From the NCBI RefSeq assembly GCF_005938085.1, contig NZ_SMZK01000001.1, positions 2,294,001 through 2,358,000 on the forward strand: a stretch of DNA of 64,000 bases. The letters are read 5' to 3'. Numbering within the stretch: the first letter of the stretch is position 1; each line of letters starts with the position of its first letter. Positions 8,663 through 16,915 of this stretch are shown here, one piece after another. The DNA comes from Haloterrigena sp. H1 (lineage in GTDB: Archaea; Halobacteriota; Halobacteria; Halobacteriales; Natrialbaceae). The notes below the pieces were generated by a model. It was not told the origin of the DNA and did no database searches. It saw only the letters and a list, made by a program, of their open reading frames with translations. The position numbers were made by a program, and so were the translations under genes.

Positions 8663-9586
8663 TCACTCGAGGTAGCCGAGTTCACGCAGATGGTCTTCTG
8701 GGACGTTGATAGCCTCCCTGCTCCCGTCGTTCTCGCGTTCGACACGCGTGTCGCTGACGTGCGCATCGACCCATGCTCTGACGTCGAACACTGATTCTGG
8801 ACGAGTGTCGGTCGTTGCACTCGTGTACGCCCGCCAAGAATGTGTCGCTGAGTTCTCGCCGGCGTCGGGCGGGTAGAATTCAGTGCGCATGCCGTGGTCG
8901 CTAAGTAGCAGAAGGTCGTCGCCGTCTTCGAGTGCGTCGGCGACCTCCTCAACGAACTCGCCAACGCGGACATAGACGTGTCGAAGGGCGTCCTCGTCGT
9001 CGGCGTAGGCGTGGCCGGCGGCGTCGAGGGCATGAACGTGGACGCCGGCGATCGAGACGGGGTGGCGAAGCATCTCGCGCGCCCAAGCGAACTGCTGGGC
9101 ACACTGGCCGAACAGTTCGCGCTCGAACGTGCTGCGTGGCATCCCCTCGGCAACGGCGTTCATCAGATCCCACGCCCGCTGGAGCGGCCGGCCGTCGGCG
9201 ACGCCCGGCCAGTTGTGGACGGCTGCGTCCTCGGCATCGAAGATCGACGCGGCGTCGGTCCGGCCGATCCGCTCGCGTTCGCCCGTTTGCGACCGGATGA
9301 ACTTTCCAAGCGTCCCGCGGGTCGACTCGTCGAGCCGCCCGGAGATGCGGGAGAGTCCCTCGAGGACGGGATTGTCCCACTCGCTCGTGCCACCGCCGGT
9401 CACGCCGTGCTCCTCGGGTGACAGACCGGTCGCGACCGTCGCCCACACCTCCGGTGTGTACGGTAGCTCCTGTGTGTTCGCGAACGTCTCGAGGTCACCG
9501 CTCGAGGTGAGACGGAACGCGTCGAGGTCGAAGTACTCGACCAGTCCAGCGTCGAGAGCGTCCAGTGCTAAGACAATCACCGTCAT
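8663..9586 (-). CDS. Alkaline-phosphatase-superfamily protein (NPP-like), island paralogue 2
   Basis: 307 aa from ATG 9584-9586 (a GTG nine bases upstream is less likely). Shares with the convergent gene at 7692 the motifs VLALDALDAGL, YTPEVWATVATGLSPEEHGV, a NWPGV segment, GVHVHALDAAGHAY, LLLLSDHGM and the C-terminus LRELGYLE. Metal-ligand Asp/His positions of the AlkP fold appear intact, so it is probably an active hydrolase or transferase. No signal peptide. It is the last gene of the long minus-strand run, 37 bp downstream of the sulfatase-like gene. Confidence 0.82.
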   Translation of the reverse strand: MTVIVLALDALDAGLVEYFDLDAFRLTSSGDLETFANTQELPYTPEVWATVATGLSPEEHGVTGGGTSEWDNPVLEGLSRISGRLDESTRGTLGKFIRSQTGERERIGRTDAASIFDAEDAAVHNWPGVADGRPLQRAWDLMNAVAEGMPRSTFERELFGQCAQQFAWAREMLRHPVSIAGVHVHALDAAGHAYADDEDALRHVYVRVGEFVEEVADALEDGDDLLLLSDHGMRTEFYPPDAGENSATHSWRAYTSATTDTRPESVFDVRAWVDAHVSDTRVERENDGSREAINVPEDHLRELGYLE

Positions 9587-9623
9587 TCGCCGCACCCTCC
9601 GTCAGTCGGTCGTTGCTCACCGA

Positions 9624-10769
9624 TCATGCATATCCTAGGTCCTCCAGGTCCTCCTGCAGCGCATCCTCTTTGACCACGTACTCGGGATCGAACCGCTCGA
9701 GCTGTCGTTCGAGCGCAGGGTCGGTCGCCGGGTCGCCGTCTGAGAGTCGAACGGTTCCATCGTTTGTCGCGAGGTGCTCGTTGTTCATCGCCGCCTTTTG
9801 TTCGCCGTAGGCAGCGAAGGCAGCCTCGCGCTCGAGGGTTCCGACGCCGTGTTCGCGCTCGGTTAAGATCGTCGGAACGTCGATCAGCGAGACAACGTCA
9901 CCGAGGTCGGGCGCGTTTCGGATGCCAAAGGGCACGCGTAACAGTTCCGGCCGCATCTCGCCGGGATGACCCCACAGACCGTCCTCGCCCAACAGTTCGC
10001 CGTGGTCCGCACAGAAGACGACGCGCGTCTCATCGGGAATCCGCTCCCAAAGGCGCGCGAGTTTTCGGTCGAGTTCAACGACCTCCCGGCGGTACAGATC
10101 GCGAACGAGGTCTTCGTCGCCCGCCGAGCCGCGACCCGAGAGCACACGGCGGGTCACCCGCTGGGCTTCGGCCCGGCTTACGTCCGCGCTATCTGGATCG
10201 TACGGATGGTGTGGTTCCATGAAATGGAGCCAGCCGAACCACTCGTCGTGTCCCTCGCATTCCGTGAGGAACTGATTAATCACGTCGTCGGCGGGTCGAA
10301 ACGACTTCTCGATGTCGGTCACGCGACTCCGGAGCGCCTGATACCGGTTCCAGCCCCAACTCGCGACACGATAGGCAAGGGTCCCGCGATCCAGCAATAC
10401 CGCCCCCCTCTCTTTGAGTGTCTCGCCGCCTCCTTTCGGAGAGGTAAACGAGTCGAAGCCGTCGTCGTAGCCGTATTCGGCCGACAGGAGGTGATTCGTC
10501 GTCACGCCGACGCAGTGACGGTCGAACGCGCGAGCGACGCTCGTTCCGTCTCCGAGGCCGCCACCGGCCGCGTACTCACCGCCGACGATCGCGGGGAAAC
10601 TCCCGAGGGTCGCCGTCGATGTCGAAAACGCCCGCGGGTGCATCTGCTCAAGGAACTCTTGCGTCCGGTCCATCTCATCGAAGTGATCGGCCCGTAGCGA
10701 GTCGACAGTGACCAGTAGCGTTCGTGTCGTCTTCCAGCTGTGACGTTCCTCGAGGCCGTCCGGTATCAT
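9624..10769 (-). CDS. Sulfatase-like AlkP-superfamily protein
   Basis: 381 aa from ATG 10767-10769. LLVTVDSLRADHF is the N-terminal metal-binding strand, STSTATLGSFPAIVGGEY the expected nucleophile region, FGWLHFMEPHHPYDP the central His-rich loop, and VVFCADHGELLGEDGLWGHPG the DHGE metal motif. Compared with classical sulfatases the C-P-S-R signature is absent and a Ser or Thr would have to act as nucleophile, so a phospho- or sulfo-transfer activity cannot be told apart. No signal peptide. Its start overlaps the stop of the upstream glycosyltransferase by 4 bases (ATGA). C-terminus DLEDLGYA resembles the other sulfatase-like gene of the island (QLEDLGYA). Confidence 0.85.
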   Translation of the reverse strand: MIPDGLEERHSWKTTRTLLVTVDSLRADHFDEMDRTQEFLEQMHPRAFSTSTATLGSFPAIVGGEYAAGGGLGDGTSVARAFDRHCVGVTTNHLLSAEYGYDDGFDSFTSPKGGGETLKERGAVLLDRGTLAYRVASWGWNRYQALRSRVTDIEKSFRPADDVINQFLTECEGHDEWFGWLHFMEPHHPYDPDSADVSRAEAQRVTRRVLSGRGSAGDEDLVRDLYRREVVELDRKLARLWERIPDETRVVFCADHGELLGEDGLWGHPGEMRPELLRVPFGIRNAPDLGDVVSLIDVPTILTEREHGVGTLEREAAFAAYGEQKAAMNNEHLATNDGTVRLSDGDPATDPALERQLERFDPEYVVKEDALQEDLEDLGYA

Positions 10770-11698
10770 CGCAGCAGCCCTCCGATCGCTTTGAGCGCTT
10801 CGATAGGCCCCTTTCGCTTCGCGGCCTCGAGTCGTAACCGCGCATCGCGTACGTCGACCACCTTCGCGCCGAGGCGAGCAGGCAGGCAGACCGGAAAGTC
10901 GCCATCGAGGGTCGCAAACGGCTTGTCGACTGACTGGTTGCCGAGCCAGAACCCACGCGCGACTATCCCCTCGTATCCCCACTTGTCTAAGAAGTACGAC
11001 TTGCCCGCCAGCAACTTCTCCGGATTCAGGCGGTTGGCGTCGTACTCGCTACCGCCGCCGGGGTAGTGGGGGAAGAGCACGGACGGACAGGTACCGAACT
11101 GCCAGTCGGTCTCACGCCAGTGGCCCACGAAGAAATCGAGGTGATCACGGCCGATGACGTAGTTCTCGTCCCAAGCCAGCTCCTCAAGACACTCCCGCCG
11201 GAACGTCACCACGTTCGGGACGAAGTCGAATTCAACGAGTGGGTACTCCGCCACCGTCTCCGTCGTCTTGGGTCCCGTGTCGCGGACGAGCACGTCGTCC
11301 TCCTCGTAAAAGTCGTGGCATAGACCCTGGATCCGTCCGTGCTCTAGGAGTAGACCACTAACGCCGCCAAACTCCGGGCGCTCCTTTAGCTGCCTCGCAA
11401 GCACGTCGGCGTTCGGCGCTACCTCGTGGTCGCTATCGACGGCTGTGAGGAACTCCTCCTCTAGTGCGTCGAGGATGGCGTTCCGGCCGACTCCCACCCC
11501 CGCGTCGTAGGGGAGGTCAAGTACCTCAAGGTCGAACTGCCACTCCCGCTCGTAGAGGTGGGCTCGCTCCTCTGTACGTCCGTCGTCGGCGACATAGACT
11601 GTCTCGTACTCATCGGTGGGAACGGACTCAAGCAGCGTCTCGAGCTTCTCAGTTCGGTTGAAGACCTTGACGCTCATCGCCATCGACGTGTCGCTCAT
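10766..11698 (-). CDS. Family 2-like glycosyltransferase
   Basis: 310 aa, cytosolic or membrane-associated GT-A-fold transferase. SVKVFNRTEKLETLLESV is the nucleotide-binding start, YETVYVADDGRTEER the first acidic motif, GVGVGRNAILDAL the helix typical of GT2 enzymes, and FLTAVDSDHEVAPN the DxD metal motif. A hydrophilic C-terminal half includes GRDHLDFFVGHWRE. It overlaps both neighbours by 4 bases (ATGA at each end), which places it firmly in the operon. Donor and acceptor sugars cannot be read from sequence. Confidence 0.85.
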   Translation of the reverse strand: MSDTSMAMSVKVFNRTEKLETLLESVPTDEYETVYVADDGRTEERAHLYEREWQFDLEVLDLPYDAGVGVGRNAILDALEEEFLTAVDSDHEVAPNADVLARQLKERPEFGGVSGLLLEHGRIQGLCHDFYEEDDVLVRDTGPKTTETVAEYPLVEFDFVPNVVTFRRECLEELAWDENYVIGRDHLDFFVGHWRETDWQFGTCPSVLFPHYPGGGSEYDANRLNPEKLLAGKSYFLDKWGYEGIVARGFWLGNQSVDKPFATLDGDFPVCLPARLGAKVVDVRDARLRLEAAKRKGPIEALKAIGGLLR

Positions 11699-11964
11699 CC
11701 GTTGTGCACCTCCGCTTGGCTCGATCCGTCGAACGTGTCTTGGTTGACGTTCAGTTCGCGAAATTGCCCTACTCCCTTTCGGTCGGTATAACTGAAGGAC
11801 ACTAGACGTTGCCTGATCCCCCTGTCGACACCCTCACGCTCGAAGACCGTCACGTTGAGGAAGTTACTTATACACAGGCCGTACTCTCGCGGCTCATAGG
11901 CGTTCTCGAGCGACCGGCGAACGCCACGGTCAGGGAGGTTCTGGACGAACCGGTTGATCCCCAT
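11695..11964 (-). CDS. Small unrecognised protein coupled to the glycosyltransferase gene
   Basis: 89 aa, not recognised. Its stop overlaps the ATG of the next gene (ATGA at 11695-11698), which supports real translation. Unlike its neighbours it is not strongly acidic (many R and N: GINRFVQNLPDRGVRR, REYGLCISNFLNVTVFERE) and the surrounding DNA is less GC-rich. This could be a truncated remnant of a larger island gene or a recently acquired small protein. 46 bp separate it from the sulfatase-like gene upstream. Confidence 0.5.
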   Translation of the reverse strand: MGINRFVQNLPDRGVRRSLENAYEPREYGLCISNFLNVTVFEREGVDRGIRQRLVSFSYTDRKGVGQFRELNVNQDTFDGSSQAEVHNG

Positions 11965-12010
11965 CAGCTGACCACCTCCTCCGAGTACGACGTGAGGATC
12001 CGACGCCCGG

Positions 12011-13402
12011 TCATGCGTATCCCAGATCCTCGAGTTGTTGCATCACCGACTCATCGAGTTCGCCGTCTTCCTCGACGTCCTCGCGACGCTCGAGCGAGTC
12101 GACGAGAGCGTACAGCCGCGCCTGCGGGTCCTCGTAGGGCGCATCGCCCCACTCCGCGAATCTATCGAATGTTTCGTAGCCGAAGTACCCGCCGAGCGCG
12201 ACCCCCTCGAGCCACCGGGTTCGGTACGAGACATCCTCGAAACCCTTCCGGCGCATGGCGTCGAGGTGTCGGTCGGGGAGGCCGTGATACTCGACGAGGG
12301 TTTCACCCTCGCGAAACTTGTCGGGTGCATCATCAGACTCGACAGCGGTCTCGGCGTCGCGTTCCGGGAGCGCAGTGAGATCGCGGCCTCGAGTAGCAGA
12401 ATCGGACTCGAGGTCGGCCCCGGCGAGAACCGTCTCGTGGACGTCCATGAGATTCACCGACCGGCTATCGGTTGTGGTCCCCTCGACGTGGCCGTCGCGT
12501 GCGTCGTAGACCGACAGCGGCACCCGGGCGAGTTCGGGATAGATGCCTGAGAGGTGTTCCCAGCCGCCGTGTTCGCCGAGGAGTTCGCCGTGGTCGCTGA
12601 CCGTGATAATCAGGTCAAAGGAGTCGCGCAGGGTCGCGAAGATCCGCTCGTACATATGCGAGAGGTAGCGGACGCTATCGTCGTAGGCCCGTTCGATGTC
12701 CGCGGGGTCGTCTTTCGGCTCGCCAAGTGAGGCGGCCAGCCCCTCGATATCGACGTCGACGGTCTTCCAATCCGGGGGAGGATCGTACGGCGAGTGAGCC
12801 TCCATCAGGTTCATGAACAGGAACTCGTCGTCGCCGAACGCCGTCTCGCGGGCGAGCTCGAGCGCCGTGCTCACACCGTCGTCGACGACCTCGGTGTGGC
12901 GACCGAAGCGGGAGTCACGCAATTTTAGTTTTGCGCCGTGTTTCAGCGACGGGATCGTTTGGTTGTCCCCAAGCACTACTTCCTTGAGCGCGAGCGCGTA
13001 CCGCTCGGGGCCGCTGTCGCGTGTCTGTGCGATAAACCCATCCCAGTCGAAGAGGTCCTCACCATGGTGTTTGAGCCGCCAGCTCTTCTCGAACTCCTCG
13101 AAGCCGCGATCGGCGTCGAACACCGGCGAGATGTTGGGATTCGCGCTGAACGCCCGGGTCGTGTAGCCAGCACCCTGCAGCCGCTCGGCGAGCAGCGGTT
13201 CGGGGCAGTCGAACGTCTGTGCGCCGGCGTAGATGCCGACCTCGCTGGCGTACCGTCCCGTAAACAGCGATGCGTGGGCCGGAACCGTCCAGTGGCTCGT
13301 ACTCCAGGCATGCTCAAATCGCCGGCCGGGCAGCCAGTCGAAGTGCTTCTCGAAGGAATCGTATCGAAGCGTATCGAGAACGATGAGTGCAACGTTCGTC
13401 AT
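12011..13402 (-). CDS. Sulfatase-like AlkP-superfamily protein
   Basis: 463 aa from ATG 13400-13402. Sulfatase-fold landmarks in order: NVALIVLDTLRYDSF (metal Asp), SHWTVPAHASLFTGRYASEVG (nucleophile region, Thr/Ser in place of the sulfatase Cys), FLFMNLMEAHSPYDPPPDW, DLIITVSDHGELLGEHGGWEHLSG (DHGE metal motif), and a C-terminus QLEDLGYA. Family members near glycan genes in haloarchaea are common, but their substrate is not established. No signal peptide. 17 bp downstream of the GT2 gene in the same operon. Confidence 0.87.
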   Translation of the reverse strand: MTNVALIVLDTLRYDSFEKHFDWLPGRRFEHAWSTSHWTVPAHASLFTGRYASEVGIYAGAQTFDCPEPLLAERLQGAGYTTRAFSANPNISPVFDADRGFEEFEKSWRLKHHGEDLFDWDGFIAQTRDSGPERYALALKEVVLGDNQTIPSLKHGAKLKLRDSRFGRHTEVVDDGVSTALELARETAFGDDEFLFMNLMEAHSPYDPPPDWKTVDVDIEGLAASLGEPKDDPADIERAYDDSVRYLSHMYERIFATLRDSFDLIITVSDHGELLGEHGGWEHLSGIYPELARVPLSVYDARDGHVEGTTTDSRSVNLMDVHETVLAGADLESDSATRGRDLTALPERDAETAVESDDAPDKFREGETLVEYHGLPDRHLDAMRRKGFEDVSYRTRWLEGVALGGYFGYETFDRFAEWGDAPYEDPQARLYALVDSLERREDVEEDGELDESVMQQLEDLGYA

Positions 13403-13418
13403 TGATTCGTATGGAGGG

Positions 13419-14138
13419 TTATCTGTTTGATCGAATGGCGTTCGGCAGGTCATATCGGAGCGTGTCGACGACGTTCCAGACCCCCTTTCGCCACAGCCAG
13501 TCGTTGACCCGTCCCGGGAGTGTATCAGGGACGAGCACGCTCTCGTAACGGTCGGGATACTCCCGTTTCAGGCGTGCCTCGAGCATTTCGTCGAGTGTCG
13601 CCCGCGGCGGATCGGGATGGTGCATCCGGACTTCGTCGTGATACGCACAGTGGCCGTCGGCGTCGCGCTCCATCCGCCAGCCGAACTCGGTGTCGTCGCG
13701 CCAGCCGGCGAACGTCGATCGAAAGCCGCCGACGCTGAGCGCTACGTCACGGTCGAACGCGAGGTTGCAGCCGACGTAGCGACGCTCCCCGCCGTATGTC
13801 CGCCCGCCGAAGACGGCCCCCTCGAGACAGACGAGCTCCGGATCGCGGTCGAACGCGGACACGATCTTCGAAAGCCAGTCTCGAGGCGGCAGACAGTCGT
13901 CGTCAGTCAGTGCGACGATCTCGCCGTGGGAAGCGCGAATCCCTTCGTTTCGTGCCTCGCAGATGTCGAGCGTCGCATCGTCGACGACGATTACCTCGTA
14001 TGCGTCGGCCGTCTGCTCGCGGAGGGACTCGACGACGGCGTCGTGACTGTTTGCAGGAATTGTTGGGATGACCACGGAGATGGTCGGGTCTGGATGGTCG
14101 ATCGGATGCAGCAGCGAGCCGTCTGTGGGTTCCGTCAT
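13419..14138 (-). CDS. Family 2 glycosyltransferase
   Basis: 239 aa. PTISVVIPTIPANSHDAVVESL is the GT2 N-terminus; YEVIVVDDAT and ARNEGIRASHGEIVALTDDDCLPP give the nucleotide and DxD motifs; VGGFRSTFAGWRDDTEFGWRM matches the conserved acidic acceptor region (ED-like DDTE). No transmembrane segment is evident. Overlaps the start of the GT4 gene's stop by 4 bases (14135-14138) so it is translated with it. Confidence 0.9.
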   Translation of the reverse strand: MTEPTDGSLLHPIDHPDPTISVVIPTIPANSHDAVVESLREQTADAYEVIVVDDATLDICEARNEGIRASHGEIVALTDDDCLPPRDWLSKIVSAFDRDPELVCLEGAVFGGRTYGGERRYVGCNLAFDRDVALSVGGFRSTFAGWRDDTEFGWRMERDADGHCAYHDEVRMHHPDPPRATLDEMLEARLKREYPDRYESVLVPDTLPGRVNDWLWRKGVWNVVDTLRYDLPNAIRSNR

Positions 14139-15364
14139 TCGTCGGTCACCCCCTCAAGCGACGCGTCACGGTCCTCATCGAGGGCGCGGATAGCCTCGGT
14201 GGGGCGGCGTCGTTGGCCCGGTTCGAGCCGCTCCAGTTCGTCGGTACTGGGGCCCACGTCAGCGGCCGCCGTCTCCGCGACGACCGCACGAAGATCCTCC
14301 GCGAAGCGGTCGTACTCGTAGCGTCTAGCGGCCTGGCGGATCTCGACGGGGTCGAAGTCGTCGGGATCGAACCGCCGTACCGTCTCCCGGATCGACGAGA
14401 CGGTCGGCTCGAAGCACAGCCCCGTCCGCCCTCCTTGTACCTGATACCGCGTGAACCCCTCGTCGACCCCGAGCAGGGGTTTGCCGGCCATCATCGTTTC
14501 CGCGCCGACGAGACCGAAGTCCTCCTGTTTCGGCGCGTAGACGACGGCGGTGGCCCGCGCGACCAGCGACTCGATGTCGTCGACGTAGCCCCGGACCTCG
14601 ATGTTGTCGTGGGTCGCCGCGAACGCCTCGAGTCGCTCGCGTTGGTGGCCATCGCCGGCGATCACGAGCCGTTCGTCCAGCCCCGCGAAGGCCTTCGCGA
14701 TCAGGTCGATCCGCTTTTCCGGGGCGAGTCGCGACCAGGTGACGAAGTAGCCGTCGTCGCCCTCGTTTCGCCAGTCGCCAGTGACCGGCGGGTAGACGAC
14801 CGTCGCGTCCCGGTCGTAGTATCGGCGGATCCGATCGCGGACCAGTTCGCTGTTCGCGACGAACTGATCGACGTAGTCGTTTGCCTCCTTGTCGAGTGCC
14901 CGCCATCCCTTCGCGTAGGCCTTGACGCCGGCCTCGACGATCGGTTTGCGAAACGACGAGAGCCGGTCCCGGTAGAGGTCGTAGAGCCACCGCGGCGGAC
15001 TGTGCGGGTAGTGGACGATCCGCTGGCCGACTTCGGGTACGTAGGATTTCGACAGCGGCGCACTCTCTAGGATCACGTCGTACTCTGCAAGCGCCGGATG
15101 CGCATCTGTCATATCGAGCGCCACGTTGAGCGTCTCGAGGGGGTTCATTCCCTCGTTTTGCCACTCGAGAAACGGCTGCCAGGGCAGCGAGGTGTACTTT
15201 TCCTGTCGGAACGGGACCACGGTGACGTCGGTGGGAATGTCGGTTCCCCCAGTGACGTAGGCCGTGTAGATCGGTGCGTCGAGGACGCGTGCGGCCTCGA
15301 TGGCGAACTCCTCGCCACCCCCGATTCCGGGGAAGCGGTCGTGGAGGATCGCCACGTCGGTCAC
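14135..15364 (-). CDS. Family 4 (GT-B) glycosyltransferase
   Basis: 409 aa from GTG 15362-15364. The start is fixed by a strong Shine-Dalgarno-like GGAGGTG about 6-12 bases upstream and a GTGA overlap with the preceding gene's stop; the much longer frame reaching 16576 is out-of-frame read-through of that gene. Features: DVAILHDRFPGIGGGEEFAIE (GT-B N-terminal loop), FVANSELVRDRIRRYY, the C-domain TWSRLAPEKRIDLIAKAFAGL, LVIAGDG, and the EX7E motif in PKQEDFGLVGAETMMAGKP. Transfers a sugar from a nucleotide donor during glycan assembly; specificity unknown. Confidence 0.92.
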   Translation of the reverse strand: MTDVAILHDRFPGIGGGEEFAIEAARVLDAPIYTAYVTGGTDIPTDVTVVPFRQEKYTSLPWQPFLEWQNEGMNPLETLNVALDMTDAHPALAEYDVILESAPLSKSYVPEVGQRIVHYPHSPPRWLYDLYRDRLSSFRKPIVEAGVKAYAKGWRALDKEANDYVDQFVANSELVRDRIRRYYDRDATVVYPPVTGDWRNEGDDGYFVTWSRLAPEKRIDLIAKAFAGLDERLVIAGDGHQRERLEAFAATHDNIEVRGYVDDIESLVARATAVVYAPKQEDFGLVGAETMMAGKPLLGVDEGFTRYQVQGGRTGLCFEPTVSSIRETVRRFDPDDFDPVEIRQAARRYEYDRFAEDLRAVVAETAAADVGPSTDELERLEPGQRRRPTEAIRALDEDRDASLEGVTDE

Positions 15365-16524
15365 TGTAACACCTCCCGGAGTTCTTCGTCGGGCATCCAC
15401 GTGCCGTCGTGGGTCTCGTCGTCGCTGTCGGCTCGAGCGCGTAGGAGGGTAACGCTCGCACGAAACAGCGAGATCTGGGTGTCGAACAGCGAATAGAGCG
15501 GCTGGAGCGGCCCAAGTGCGTCGCGGGAGCCAAGCGCCGTGAACGCGAGGATGCCGGCCGGTGTCACCAGTCCGAACGGGCCAAGCAGCGCCAGCGAACC
15601 GACCGTGGCCAGCGCGAGTCCCGCCGCAACGAGCCACGGTGAGACGATCATAAACCACCAGTTGAAGGGGAGGACGACCCGGCCGTAGGCGCCGTGGCGG
15701 CCGAGGGCGTCGCGCTGTCGCCAGAGGAGTCGCAACAGCCCCATCGCGCGCCGGTCTTTCTGTTCGCGGCGCTTGCCGAACGACGAGTGGGCGGCTTCCT
15801 TGTAGTGGATGGCCGGATCGAAGACGACCCGGCCGCCGTTGCGTCGAATCTTGAGCGCGAGTTCGGTGTCGTCGGCGATCGAATCCTCGTCGATCGGGAC
15901 GATCGCGTCGCGTTCGAACGCTGAAAACGGCCCGTGGAAGATCAGCGTCGAGTCGATATGGGACTCGAGCACCTGAATCATCGTCTGGATGTCGCGATAG
16001 CCCCGCTCGACTTCGCTGTCGCCGAGGATCTCGGCGTTGCGGCCAGTCACCCCCGCGACCTCGGGATCGGCGAGGTTCGCCACGGCTCGCCGGACGGCAT
16101 CGGGTGCGATCCGGGAGTCGCAGTCGGTCTTGATGACGACCTCGTTGGCCGCGGCCGCGTAGGCCTCGTTCAGCGCGACTGCAAGCCCCCGGCGTTCGTC
16201 TTCGCGGATGAGCGTCAACTGGGGTTCGTCTCGGCCGGCGAAGAACGTCTCGACCAGCTCGGCCGTTCCATCGTCGCTCGAGTCGACGACGACGATTTCG
16301 ACTTTCTCCATCGGGTAGTCGAGTTCGACCAGTTCCTCGAGTTTCGACTCGACGATGGCTGCCTCGTTGTACGTCGGCAGGACGATGCTCACCGACGGCT
16401 CTCGCGGCCACGTGGTGGCGGGCGTTCCCGATGGCCGTCGGAGGTAGTAGACGCCGAGGTAGATCAAATACGGAAGTCCAGTCAGTGCGATCAGCCCGAA
16501 TAGCGCCTCGAGGAACCGCTTCAT
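15361..16524 (-). CDS. Membrane-anchored family 2 glycosyltransferase
   Basis: 387 aa. One N-terminal helix (about residues 6-28), a GT2 catalytic domain (VSIVLPTYNEAAIVESKLEEL, EIVVVDSSDDGTAEL, VVIKTDCDSRI, GPFSAFERDAI, DEDSIADDTELALKI) and two or three C-terminal helices (about 285-345). The layout resembles processive synthase-like or dolichol-type membrane GT2 enzymes, but no QxxRW motif is seen. It is the first gene of the minus-strand island run and probably defines the operon start. Confidence 0.9.
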   Translation of the reverse strand: MKRFLEALFGLIALTGLPYLIYLGVYYLRRPSGTPATTWPREPSVSIVLPTYNEAAIVESKLEELVELDYPMEKVEIVVVDSSDDGTAELVETFFAGRDEPQLTLIREDERRGLAVALNEAYAAAANEVVIKTDCDSRIAPDAVRRAVANLADPEVAGVTGRNAEILGDSEVERGYRDIQTMIQVLESHIDSTLIFHGPFSAFERDAIVPIDEDSIADDTELALKIRRNGGRVVFDPAIHYKEAAHSSFGKRREQKDRRAMGLLRLLWRQRDALGRHGAYGRVVLPFNWWFMIVSPWLVAAGLALATVGSLALLGPFGLVTPAGILAFTALGSRDALGPLQPLYSLFDTQISLFRASVTLLRARADSDDETHDGTWMPDEELREVLQ

Positions 16525-16915
16525 GCGAGTACGCCTGAACGCTCAACGGGTTGCGGCAAAGCACGACGGCTTGCATAGTGCAGGGGGTGGTCGTCTTCCC
16601 CCAATCGCGGCCAACGATATCCGGTGGTCACCAGACGAGTCCGTCTCGTTCGAGTGATTCTACGGACTCCTGTCATACGGTCTGCTGTACCGATGTACCG
16701 GTGCAACCGCAGTGCAGGTCGCGGTTGCACCGGAACTGACTGACAGTAGTCCGTATCAGTGCCGGCGCACCCGAATGGCGGATCGCGAGTGCGCTGGGAC
16801 CCAGTGACCATAGACCGTACTGTGCCTGACCGGATCAGCGCCGAACCACCCGTTTTCGAGTCATTCAGTTCGAAGACGCACTTCCGTTAATACTGTTGCC
16901 ATGATATCACTACCC
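16525..16915. other. Divergent intergenic region containing a composite repeat
   Basis: 391 bp between the first island gene (minus) and the AI-2E-type permease (plus). About 175 bp of it is the composite palindromic repeat. A TATA-like TTAATA at 16887-16892 lies about 26 bp before the ATG at 16916. No gene is supported here; the short frames have basic, frame-shadow compositions. Confidence 0.6.
16655..16830. repeat. Dispersed palindromic intergenic element, composite copy B
   Basis: At least two adjoining units. A terminus-like TGATTCTACGGACTCCTGTCA-type segment (16656-16675) runs into CATACGGTCTGCTGTAC; then a perfect 13-bp hairpin CCGGTGCAACCGC / GCGGTTGCACCGG (16698-16710 and 16721-16733, 10-nt loop); then GACAGTAGTCCGTATCA; then a second body with GGCGCACCC, GGCGGATCGCGAGTGCGC and a closing ATAGACCGTA. 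Unlike the other copies, it lies between divergent genes. Confidence 0.75.

Noticed and set aside
14135..16576. Single 813-codon minus-strand frame
   Set aside because: The first ~400 codons are the GT2 gene (15361-16524) read out of frame (Arg/Pro rich). The real GT4 gene starts at GTG 15364 with a GGAGGTG Shine-Dalgarno.
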